Source: Eubacterium sp.
GTDB lineage: Bacteria > Bacillota > Clostridia > Lachnospirales > Lachnospiraceae
DNA length: 7,730 bases
Reading direction: 5' to 3'
Assembly (NCBI GenBank): GCA_017445525.1
Contig: JAFSTZ010000084.1
Location: 1 to 7,730 of the forward strand
In this document: one piece after another, positions 1-6,323 of the stretch
Layout: the number at the start of each line of letters is the position of its first letter
How positions within the stretch are numbered: the stretch's first letter is position 1
Position numbers and translations under genes: made by a program
The notes under the pieces: generated by a model
Database searches by the model: none
What the model saw: only the letters and a program-made list of their open reading frames with translations
Told to the model about the DNA's origin: nothing

Positions 1-2
1 CA

Positions 3-2345
3 ATGAGTGATTTACTTGCAAATCTAAACGATAAACAGCTTGAAGCAGTCACCTTCGGAGACGGTCCTCTCCTGCTTTTAGCCGGAGCCGGCTCGGGCAA
101 AACCCGCGTGCTGACACATCGTATAGCATATCTTATCGCCGAGCGCGGTATAAATCCATATCAGATCCTCGCTCTCACCTTCACTAACAAGGCAGCAGGC
201 GAGATGCGTGAACGAGTTGACAATCTTGTTGAATCCGGTGCTGAGTCCATCTGGGTATCTACCTTTCACTCCACCTGCGCAAGGATCCTCAGAAGATATA
301 TAGACAGACTCGGCTATGACAGGAGCTTTACCATATACGATGCAGATGACCAGAAAGCTCTTATGAAGGATATCATCCGATCAAGGGATCTCGATCCGAA
401 GAAATATAAGGAGCGTTCATTTTTAAACGCCATCTCACATGCAAAGGATGAACTTATATCCTCCGATGAGTTTGAAGCTGCATACGGCCATGACTATAAC
501 CACAAACTCCAGGCTGAGATGTATGCCGAATATCAGAAAAGACTCAAGTCCAACAATGCTGTGGACTTTGATGACCTCATATACCTGACTGTCAGTCTGT
601 TTACGGAAAACGATGACGTCCTTGACTACTATCAGGAGCGCTTCAGATATATACTCGTCGATGAGTACCAGGATACAAACACAGCTCAGTTCAGACTGTT
701 GGCTCTTCTTGCATCCAGGTACAAAAACCTCTGTGTAGTCGGCGATGATGACCAGTCTATATATAAATTCCGTGGCGCAAATATTTATAATATACTGAAC
801 TATGAAAAGGTATTCCCCGATGCAAAGGTTATTAGACTTGAGCAGAACTATCGCTCTACCAAAAACATCCTTGCCGCCGCATCAAATGTCATAAAAAACA
901 ACACCGAAAGAAAGGACAAAACCCTGTGGACAACTGCTCCCGATGGTGAGCTTATCATCCAGGCCGGATTTAACACCGATTATGAGGAAGCAGCAGGGGT
1001 AGCCGGCGACATCAGAAAAAGGATGCGTGAGGAAGGCGCAGACTACTCGGATTTTGCCATCCTGTACAGGACTAACGCTCAATCACGTATATTTGAGGAG
1101 AAGCTCGTATATGAAGGAATACCCTATCGCATCATCGGAGCGATAAACTTCTATGCAAGAAAAGAGATAAAGGATCTGCTATGCTACTTGAAAACCGTTA
1201 ACAACGCAGATGATGACATCGCAGTAAAAAGGATCATAAATATCCCCAAGAGAGGCATAGGACAGACATCCATAAACAGGCTTCAAGATTATGCTGATGA
1301 AAACGGGATATCTTTTTACGATGCTCTCGTCCGTGCAGAGTACATACCGGGGCTTGGCAGAAGTCAATCCGGCATCACCTCATTTGTAAACATGATCGAG
1401 GATTACAGACAACGTATACGGGCTGCTGAAAACCCTGATAACGACAAATCCTTCTCTCTCGAGGAACTCATAAAAACTATCATCGACGAGACAGACTATG
1501 TCAGAGATCTCGAAGCAGAGGAAACTCCTGAGGCAGAAGGACGTATAGAGAATATACAATCACTTGTATCCAAGGTTGCTCAGTACGAGGAGGACACTGA
1601 AGATCCTACTCTTGCAGGTCTTTTGGAGGAGATCGCACTGGTAGCAGATATCGACACGGTTGATATGGAGGAAAACCGGGTTCTGCTTATGACACTTCAT
1701 GGTGCCAAGGGTCTGGAGTTCCCGTATGTCTACATGGTTGGCATGGAAGAAGGTCTGTTTCCGGGAGGTATGGCAGCTTTTGGAGATGACGAGGAAGAAC
1801 TCGAAGAAGAAAGACGTCTTTGCTACGTCGGTATCACCAGAGCAAAGAAACTCCTGACTCTGACCAATGCCAAGCAACGTATGAGAAACGGCAATACCGA
1901 GTTCAACAGACCATCAAGATTTATAAATGAGATCCCGAGGCATCTGATCAGGCAGGTCGGCAGTGCTCCCAGACAACCGGCACGATCGATCGGATCGGAA
2001 GCGGACCTGTTTTTCGGCAGTTCATCCGGAACATCATTTGGTTCTTCATCCGGAAAAATGAGGGAGAACACCGGCTACAGCTCTTCTGCTGCCAGAAGAA
2101 GCACACCGGGTAATAAATCAAACTTTTTTACGGGAAATCCATACATAAGCAAGGGACTATCAGCCAAGAGTCCATCTTCTTCGATCGATTACGGTGTCGG
2201 TGATACTGTAAAGCACGCCAAATTTGGCATCGGAACGATAACAGATATGGTGAAAAAGGACTCTGATTATGAGGTTACCATAGATTTTGAGGGCTTCGGA
2301 AACAGAAAACTTCGCTCTTCTTTTGCAAAACTTGAGAAAATATAA
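3..2345 (+). CDS. pcrA: ATP-dependent 3'-5' DNA helicase PcrA (UvrD/Rep family, SF1A)
   Basis: PcrA is a cytoplasmic SF1A helicase that unwinds DNA 3' to 5' in repair, rolling-circle replication and clearance of transcription-replication conflicts. All family motifs are visible in the 780 residues: Q motif (LNDKQLEAV, about 8-16), Walker A (GAGSGKT, 28-34), motif Ia (LALTFTNKAAGEM, 56-68), Walker B (DEYQD, 220-224), motif III (GDDDQSIYKFRGA, 247-259), motif IV (LEQNYRS, 279-285), motif V (TLHGAKGLEF, 564-573) and motif VI (YVGITRAK, 608-615). A Ser/Arg/Gly-rich linker (about 655-728) leads to a C-terminal Tudor-like module (YGVGDTVKHAKFGIGTI, from 730), which in known PcrA binds RNA polymerase. 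The length is slightly above the usual 720-750, because of the linker. The ATG lies two bases from the window edge, so its ribosome binding site and promoter are not visible; the N-terminus matches the usual family start. No frameshift or missing motif is seen. Confidence 0.97.
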   Translation: MSDLLANLNDKQLEAVTFGDGPLLLLAGAGSGKTRVLTHRIAYLIAERGINPYQILALTFTNKAAGEMRERVDNLVESGAESIWVSTFHSTCARILRRYIDRLGYDRSFTIYDADDQKALMKDIIRSRDLDPKKYKERSFLNAISHAKDELISSDEFEAAYGHDYNHKLQAEMYAEYQKRLKSNNAVDFDDLIYLTVSLFTENDDVLDYYQERFRYILVDEYQDTNTAQFRLLALLASRYKNLCVVGDDDQSIYKFRGANIYNILNYEKVFPDAKVIRLEQNYRSTKNILAAASNVIKNNTERKDKTLWTTAPDGELIIQAGFNTDYEEAAGVAGDIRKRMREEGADYSDFAILYRTNAQSRIFEEKLVYEGIPYRIIGAINFYARKEIKDLLCYLKTVNNADDDIAVKRIINIPKRGIGQTSINRLQDYADENGISFYDALVRAEYIPGLGRSQSGITSFVNMIEDYRQRIRAAENPDNDKSFSLEELIKTIIDETDYVRDLEAEETPEAEGRIENIQSLVSKVAQYEEDTEDPTLAGLLEEIALVADIDTVDMEENRVLLMTLHGAKGLEFPYVYMVGMEEGLFPGGMAAFGDDEEELEEERRLCYVGITRAKKLLTLTNAKQRMRNGNTEFNRPSRFINEIPRHLIRQVGSAPRQPARSIGSEADLFFGSSSGTSFGSSSGKMRENTGYSSSAARRSTPGNKSNFFTGNPYISKGLSAKSPSSSIDYGVGDTVKHAKFGIGTITDMVKKDSDYEVTIDFEGFGNRKLRSSFAKLEKI

Positions 2346-2353
2346 AAAAACTG

Positions 2354-2382
2354 TGGAAATTTCAAAAAAAGTATGGTATTAT
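2354..2382 (+). promoter_or_regulatory. Likely sigma-A promoter (extended -10) for the small membrane protein gene
   Basis: In the AT-rich gap after pcrA, TGGAAA (2354-2359, 4 of 6 matches to TTGACA) is followed after 17 bases by TATTAT (2377-2382, 5 of 6 matches to TATAAT). A TGG directly upstream of the hexamer makes an extended -10. The predicted start near 2389 gives a leader of about 68 bases. No terminator hairpin is seen between pcrA and this point, so read-through from pcrA is also possible. Confidence 0.45.
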
Positions 2383-2441
2383 ATATCTATAAATCTATAT
2401 TACGTGAATAAAAGCAGTCAGGGCTGCAAATAAATCACATG

Positions 2442-2447
2442 AAAGGA
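2442..2447 (+). promoter_or_regulatory. Ribosome binding site that selects the ATG at 2457
   Basis: AAAGGA lies 9 bases before the ATG at 2457. It overlaps the codons that follow the alternative in-frame ATG at 2439, which has no comparable purine-rich site in front of it (the sequence there is CAAATAAATCAC). This favours 2457 as the true start. Confidence 0.75.
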
Positions 2448-2456
2448 CGGTATACC

Positions 2457-2756
2457 ATGGGAGAAAAATTAGAAGAGATCAAGTCAGCAATCCTTGCGAA
2501 TGAGCTTATTCGCAAGATTCGTAGGCAGGAAGAAGAAAAGAAAGGTCATCCGATCGTTGTTATCCTCGTGATCATCGGTTGTGTAGCAACGGTTGCAGCT
2601 ATTGCTTATGCTGTTTATCGGTATATGAATCCTAAGTATGCGGATTTCGATGCTGATTTTGACTACGATGAGTTTGAAGATGACTTTGATGATTTGAAAG
2701 ATGATAAGTCAGACGATGACGATGCATTTGCTTCATCAGGTTCATCTGATAAATGA
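2457..2756 (+). CDS. Small single-span membrane protein with acidic C-terminal tail, function unknown
   Basis: This 99-residue protein starts MGEKLEEIKSAILANELIRK. Residues 1-31 are a charged, probably helical N-terminal segment ending in a basic patch (RKIRRQEEEKKGH). Residues about 32-54 form one hydrophobic span (starting PIVVILVIIGCV). The rest is a low-complexity tail of Asp, Glu and Phe repeats (FDADFDYDEFEDDFDD) followed by a Ser/Asp-rich end. Basic residues before the span and an acidic tail after it predict N-in, C-out topology with no cleaved signal peptide. I believe similar short proteins occur in Lachnospiraceae, but I do not recognise a named function. It lies 111 bases after pcrA with its own probable promoter and a terminator just downstream, so it can be transcribed alone. 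Its coding reality is supported by a good ribosome binding site, a coherent membrane architecture and the terminator placement. A start at 2439 would add six residues and is less likely. Confidence 0.82.
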   Translation: MGEKLEEIKSAILANELIRKIRRQEEEKKGHPIVVILVIIGCVATVAAIAYAVYRYMNPKYADFDADFDYDEFEDDFDDLKDDKSDDDDAFASSGSSDK

Positions 2757-2771
2757 TCCTATCATTGTAAC

Positions 2772-2810
2772 AAAAAAAACAACAGGCTTCTGATGCCTGT
2801 TGTTTTTTTT
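2772..2810. terminator. Strong bidirectional intrinsic terminator
   Basis: An eight-base GC-containing stem (CAACAGGC at 2780-2787 with GCCTGTTG at 2795-2802) closes a seven-base loop. It is flanked by eight A (2772-2779) and eight T (2803-2810), which can extend the stem to 16 pairs. Because the flanks are an A tract on one side and a T tract on the other, the structure works as a stem plus U-run on both strands. It ends the small membrane protein gene on the + strand and degV on the - strand, which converge here. Confidence 0.93.
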
Positions 2811-2811
2811 A

Positions 2812-2908
2812 TGCACACGCCCGCACATGGTTATTTGCAGCGATGCTGCACGCGGGCGGCGCAGCGAGTAGGTGGATAAATCCCCCTACTCGATTGCACA
2901 CGCCCACA
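2812..2908 (-). repeat. GC-rich hairpin element bounded by 11-base direct repeats at the degV 3' end
   Basis: The sequence TGCACACGCCC occurs at 2812-2822 and again at 2895-2905; both copies continue into ACA, the left one after an extra GC. Between them are three inverted repeats: CGAGTAGG/CCTACTCG (2865-2872 with 2885-2892), CGCCCGC/GCGGGCG (2818-2824 with 2852-2858), and nested inside the latter TGCAGC/GCTGCA (2836-2841 with 2845-2850, loop GAT). The element is much richer in GC than the flanking gaps. The right-hand copy lies inside degV and encodes its residues W-A-C-A near the end; the stop codon of degV lies inside the first hairpin. It may be a dispersed intergenic repeat or a structured 3' UTR of degV mRNA. 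Copy number in the genome cannot be seen here. Confidence 0.6.
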
Positions 2909-3785
2909 AATCTTCAAGCTCCGGTATCTTCTTGGACACTGCAAGAGCCAAAGCTCCCGGACCGATATGACACGCAACACTGAGTGACAGCGGATCGATC
3001 TGGGGAACATGGTTAGGAAACTCCTCAAGTACCTCCTGTCTGAACTGCTCCACATCCTCTGCAGATGCAGTATAAGCGATATCGAGAAAGCAGTTTCCTC
3101 CGCTCGCATCACCAAAACGAGTTTCCATATCCTTCTTTATAGCCTTGATCATAGCCTGTTTACCGGATTTGACAGTCTTAACCTTTGTATATGCATCCAG
3201 CTTCTCTCCCTGGATCTGCAAAACCGGCCTTATCTTAAGAAGTGTGCCGATAGCTGCCGCTGCAGGAGTGATACGGCCTCCCTTTTTCAGATAATACAGT
3301 GTATCCATCATGATATAGATACTTGATTCAAACTTTTCACGAAGAAGTATCTCCCTGATCTTCTCAGCACCAAAACCTTTATCGGCAAGAGCCTTTGCAT
3401 CGAGCGTTGACCTCCTCTGAGTGACAGAAATCCTCTGATTGTCAACAACAAATACTTTGCCCTCAAACTCATCCTCATGTGAAAGCATGGTAGCCGTCTC
3501 GCAAGTAGAACTCAATCCTGATGACATCGGTATATACACCAACTCATCATCATCTGCAAGCGCCTCTCTCCAGGCTTTCATCATATTATCAGGAGTGGGC
3601 TGGGATGTCTTCACATCAACCTTTTGCTCCAGGTATCCGTAGAACTCCTTCTGAGACATGGTTATATCTTCAAAGTAGACCTCATCATTGATATAAAACG
3701 GCATCGGTACTACCCTGACTCCAAGTCCGGCCGCCTCCCCCTGAGTGATACCGGAATTGCTGTCAGTCATTATAGCTACGCTCAT
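2886..3785 (-). CDS. DegV family protein (FakB-like fatty-acid-binding protein)
   Basis: DegV/FakB proteins are cytoplasmic carriers that bind one long-chain fatty acid; the FakB members present it to the kinase FakA, which makes acyl-phosphate for phospholipid synthesis. Diagnostic motifs over 299 residues are: N-terminal DSNSGI (8-13), TSQPTP (60-65), SSGLSST (88-94), DTLYYLKKGGRI (161-172), a second-domain LLKIRPVLQI strand (182-191), and HIGPGALA (273-280), the family's C-terminal ligand-site motif. The ATG at 3785 has a GAGGAG ribosome binding site 9 bases upstream (3795-3800), and an upstream alternative ATG runs into a stop after five codons. The gene is monocistronic: its own promoter lies at 3890-3918 and the shared terminator follows. 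After the HIGPG motif the protein continues for about 20 residues (KKIPELEDLWACAIE at the end), longer than I expect for the family; the last residues fall in the repeat element described at 2812-2908. No fakA kinase gene is in the window, so assignment to a FakA pathway is inference. Confidence 0.93.
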   Translation of the reverse strand: MSVAIMTDSNSGITQGEAAGLGVRVVPMPFYINDEVYFEDITMSQKEFYGYLEQKVDVKTSQPTPDNMMKAWREALADDDELVYIPMSSGLSSTCETATMLSHEDEFEGKVFVVDNQRISVTQRRSTLDAKALADKGFGAEKIREILLREKFESSIYIMMDTLYYLKKGGRITPAAAAIGTLLKIRPVLQIQGEKLDAYTKVKTVKSGKQAMIKAIKKDMETRFGDASGGNCFLDIAYTASAEDVEQFRQEVLEEFPNHVPQIDPLSLSVACHIGPGALALAVSKKIPELEDLWACAIE

Positions 3786-3889
3786 TGCTCTATTCTCCTC
3801 GTTTCATTTTATCTGATCATTCTATGCTTTTTTCCACCAAACTATATCAACACATCATATGTAAAAAAATAAAATGATTAACAAGAGCA

Positions 3890-3918
3890 ATGATACATTA
3901 AAAACAGTTGTCTGTCAA
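3890..3918 (-). promoter_or_regulatory. Near-consensus sigma-A promoter for the degV-family gene
   Basis: Read on the minus strand, a perfect -35 TTGACA (3918-3913) is followed by exactly 17 bases and then TATCAT (3895-3890, 5 of 6 matches to TATAAT). The expected start near 3883 gives a leader of about 98 bases, AU-rich and without an obvious hairpin. This promoter makes degV independent of the ECF operon upstream. Confidence 0.85.
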
Positions 3919-3969
3919 ACCTTGTAACACGGTTATAAAAACCATAACGGGAAGTAACCGACACTCCTA

Positions 3970-3989
3970 AAACTAAGACAACTTAGTTT
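3970..3989. repeat. Perfect 8-bp dyad in the gap between the S-component gene and degV
   Basis: AAACTAAG (3970-3977) and CTTAGTTT (3982-3989) form a perfect inverted repeat around the four-base spacer ACAA. It is flanked by two copies of TCCTAAAA (3965-3972 and 3993-4000). On the minus strand the dyad lies about 30 bases after the S-component stop and is followed by TTTTAGG, so as a terminator it would be weak: an AT-rich stem with only four U. Its position about 50 bases upstream of the degV -35 hexamer also fits an operator. Further upstream-of-promoter sequence holds a 6-bp inverted repeat, CGGTTA (3930-3935) with TAACCG (3955-3960). I see no coding sequence anywhere in 3786-4019. Confidence 0.5.
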
Positions 3990-4019
3990 AATTCCTAAAA
4001 TTTAACTCATCATTGATCA

Positions 4020-4736
4020 TCAGAACTCATACTTCCTTGAAAGCCTATGCCATATTCTCATCACAGGTCTATATAGCAAAGCAAGCACTACGACTGTAGC
4101 CACCGCAAAAATAAGGTCAAACGGCAAACCTGCCAGATAAACAGTGAATACTCCCGTACTCTCAGGTTCACCACCCATCGTAAAGAACAGCGTATTTATA
4201 TCTACTATCCCACCATACAGAACGATGACCGATATAAATCCGTAGACGCAGATCAGTATAGTTCTTTTTATATCTGCATTCTTGTCAAAAAACAAAACGC
4301 CGGCAAAGTACCCGATAAGTCCCATACCAAACATCTGAAATGGCGTCCATGAACCCTGCATGAAATAAAAATTGGATAAAAACATAGAAAGCATGCCTGT
4401 CATAAATCCGGCTTCTGACCCCATACAACATCCCGAAAGGATCACTATGGCGGCTATAGGCTTGATCTGTGGAAAAGGCGAAAGCAATAGCCTTGACAAC
4501 ACCGCAGTCACTGTAAAGACTGAAATACATATCAGCAATCCGGTTGAAGGTCTCCCGGACTCAAAGGACATAACTCCGCAGATTATACCTGTAAACATCA
4601 CGGCAAGACTTATCAGATAGTAGTGTTCACCCTGTAAACACAGTACCTCGTAGAGTATCAGCCCTATGATGATAACCGCTGCAGCTCCGTGGTATAAAAA
4701 ACATTTCCTCTTAAAAAAGCCTCTTTGCTCTCGCAT
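4020..4736 (-). CDS. ECF transporter substrate-binding (S) membrane component, CbrT-like group
   Basis: S components are small integral membrane proteins that capture a vitamin or cofactor and dock on the EcfT/EcfA motor. This 238-residue protein has about six hydrophobic spans (roughly 17-34, 39-56, 65-82, 92-122, 133-150 with 159-176, and 200-222). Recognisable family features are the loop FPQIKPIAAIVILSG (88-102), the glycine-rich helix start MGSEAGFMTGMLSM (105-118), SNFYFMQGSWTPFQMFGMGL (121-140), and the C-terminal GLPFDLIFAVATVVV helix (203-217). The SNFFxxQGxWTPxQMF signature is one I associate with S components proposed to carry cobalamin-type compounds (CbrT-like); this is family knowledge plus inference, and the substrate is not proven. 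The ATG at 4736 is supported by an AAGGA site 7 bases upstream and by the lack of any other start codon before the first span, which makes a 73-base overlap with the end of the ATPase gene. It is the last gene of the operon. Confidence 0.85.
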   Translation of the reverse strand: MREQRGFFKRKCFLYHGAAAVIIIGLILYEVLCLQGEHYYLISLAVMFTGIICGVMSFESGRPSTGLLICISVFTVTAVLSRLLLSPFPQIKPIAAIVILSGCCMGSEAGFMTGMLSMFLSNFYFMQGSWTPFQMFGMGLIGYFAGVLFFDKNADIKRTILICVYGFISVIVLYGGIVDINTLFFTMGGEPESTGVFTVYLAGLPFDLIFAVATVVVLALLYRPVMRIWHRLSRKYEF

Positions 4737-6229
4737 GCAACTATCCTTCCGTCATACATCATCGCCATATCATCAGCAGTTCGTGCAGCAAACTCAACAT
4801 CGTGCGTAACCAAAAGCACGGTAAATCCGGCATCCCGCTTTTCATTAACCATAGCTAAAAGTTTTTGCTTCTTTTCCGGATCCAATCCCGTAGTCGGTTC
4901 ATCAAGTATATAGATATCAGCCTCTCTGCCCATCACAGTCTCTATGCCATGCCACTCCTTCTCACCGCCGCTTCCGTCAAAAGGCTCTCCCGTATATAAA
5001 AGCCCGGGATCATCCGGCAGATAACTCACTGAAACACCGCCGTTTTTATATGATCTATTCTCTCGTTTATCGTCATGATCATAACTCTTTTTACCGTCAG
5101 ATACACATCTTACGCTCCCCTTATAAGGCTTTATGATACCGGCTATGATCTCGGCCAGCGTGGTCTTTCCGCTTCCGTTTCCGCCAACCAGCGCCGTTAT
5201 CCTGCCCTTGTGCAACGTAAAACAACATCTCTTCAAAACATCGGGAGCATTTCTCTCATACCTATAGTAAACATTTTTTACGGTTACTGCCGCATCTCTA
5301 TCATACTTTATCCCGTTTATATCTGTCTGATTTGTCTGAGATAGATCATCCTTTTTTTTGTTCTCAATATATTTCTCTGCTTCTTCACTCTCCTGCCACC
5401 ATCTTCTTCTCCTTCTGATATCGCTTATATCTTCAGGCTTAGCACCAAGCTGCAGTGATATATTAACTGATTCAGGAAGATAAGATGACATCTTTTCTTC
5501 ACGATCCGGATACTCCCCTGTCAACCGGTTTAAGTCTCTATACTCCACGCCTTCTTTACGTGTAGCCAACGATCCCAAATATCCGATATAGTCACCATCA
5601 AATAATACATGACCGTCCTCAAGAAACAGTATCCTGTCCGCCATCTCATAAAAGAGCTCCGGTCGCTGCTCAGCTATGATAACTGTTATCCCCAGGCTCT
5701 CATTTATCTTTCTGATAAGCCCGGCAAGCCTCTCCGCAGCCATAGGGTCGAGTAACCCTGTCGGCTCGTCAAGCAAAAGCAGTTCCGGTTTCTCTATGAT
5801 AGCAGCTGCGATATTTACAGTCTGAATCTCACCGGCACTTAGGGATGATATCTCCCTGTGAACCATATCCTCAAGTCCGAAGAAAGCAACTATCTCCGCC
5901 AGACGCCTCTCCATATAAGACAGTTCATATCCCTTATTTTCCATACCGAAAACAAGCTCCGACTCCACTCTGTGACTGACAGGCTGAGCGAATATTTCCT
6001 GCCAGACATAGCCATAGGAACGGGCTTGAACCTCGATATCACCACCTCTATCACCCTTATAACCTGTTTCGTCAATGATGCGTCTGAGTAAAGTCGTCTT
6101 GCCGGATCCCGAGGAGCCGATCATAAGCACCAGCTCACCCTTTTCCACAGACAATCTGTCTATAGACAGAGCGCACCTGTCGCTCTCCGCATATTTGAAA
6201 CTCAGATTATTAGCCTCTATAAATGACAT
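4664..6229 (-). CDS. Fused ECF transporter ATPase (EcfA-EcfA' in one chain), second domain shortened
   Basis: The two ECF ATPases, which hydrolyse ATP on the cytoplasmic side to drive vitamin import, are joined in one 521-residue protein. Domain 1 (about 3-215) has Walker A GSSGSGKT (38-45), Q-loop Gln77 in GYVWQ, signature LSAGE (130-134), Walker B LLLDEPT (151-157), and Gln188 where the H-loop His is expected (IIAEQRPE). A linker of roughly 100 residues (about 215-312), charged with an RRRRRWW patch at 272-278, joins domain 2 (about 313-505): Walker A GGNGSGKT (349-356), YLPDDP in place of YLPQNP (403-408), signature GSGGE (419-423), Walker B ILDEPT (441-446) and His476 in VTHD. Only about 15 residues separate the Q-loop region from the signature, against 54 in domain 1, so most of the helical subdomain is missing. 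The C-terminus (FYTTELQRLSS) is the usual family end. The ATG has AAAGGGAG 5 bases upstream. It lies between ecfT and the S-component gene in one operon. Confidence 0.93.
   Translation of the reverse strand: MSFIEANNLSFKYAESDRCALSIDRLSVEKGELVLMIGSSGSGKTTLLRRIIDETGYKGDRGGDIEVQARSYGYVWQEIFAQPVSHRVESELVFGMENKGYELSYMERRLAEIVAFFGLEDMVHREISSLSAGEIQTVNIAAAIIEKPELLLLDEPTGLLDPMAAERLAGLIRKINESLGITVIIAEQRPELFYEMADRILFLEDGHVLFDGDYIGYLGSLATRKEGVEYRDLNRLTGEYPDREEKMSSYLPESVNISLQLGAKPEDISDIRRRRRWWQESEEAEKYIENKKKDDLSQTNQTDINGIKYDRDAAVTVKNVYYRYERNAPDVLKRCCFTLHKGRITALVGGNGSGKTTLAEIIAGIIKPYKGSVRCVSDGKKSYDHDDKRENRSYKNGGVSVSYLPDDPGLLYTGEPFDGSGGEKEWHGIETVMGREADIYILDEPTTGLDPEKKQKLLAMVNEKRDAGFTVLLVTHDVEFAARTADDMAMMYDGRIVACESKEAFLRGNVFYTTELQRLSS
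4744..4750 (-). promoter_or_regulatory. Ribosome binding site for the S component, inside the ATPase coding sequence
   Basis: On the minus strand GGAAGGA (4750-4744) lies 7 bases before the ATG at 4736. It sits within the ATPase codons around residues 494-496 (D-G-R). It supports an overlapping, probably translationally coupled start. Confidence 0.65.
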
Positions 6230-6294
6230 ATTGTCTCCCTTTATGCTCTTACTCTACTCCATAGCTCTGCTTTAACATGCTCAGATATATTTAC

Positions 6295-6323
6295 ATTATA
6301 TATAACACTTCATTTAAGCGCAA
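6295..6323 (-). promoter_or_regulatory. Possible weak internal promoter before the ATPase gene
   Basis: The 84-base gap between ecfT and the ATPase gene is unusually long for this operon and AT-rich. On the minus strand a perfect TATAAT (6300-6295) stands 17 bases after TTGCGC (6323-6318, only 3 of 6 matches to TTGACA). There is no TG extension. It could give extra transcription of the ATPase and S-component genes, but TATAAT-like words arise easily in such sequence. No terminator hairpin is seen in the gap. Confidence 0.22.

Noticed and set aside
1560..1877. Leftward open frame of 105 codons antisense to pcrA
   Set aside because: It lies wholly inside pcrA motifs V and VI, shows no family features, and has no ribosome binding site of note; it is a shadow frame.
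2439..2456. Alternative in-frame ATG adding six residues to the small membrane protein
   Set aside because: The AAAGGA ribosome binding site overlaps these codons and is placed correctly for the ATG at 2457; nothing comparable precedes 2439.
3009..3872. Several rightward open frames opposite degV and its leader
   Set aside because: They are antisense to a well-supported DegV gene, have no coherent protein features, and one runs across the degV promoter leader; they are shadows.
4955..5029. Frameshift pair as explanation for the shortened second ATPase domain
   Set aside because: Both sides of the gap are in the same frame and the other frames do not encode the missing helical subdomain; the bases are simply absent.
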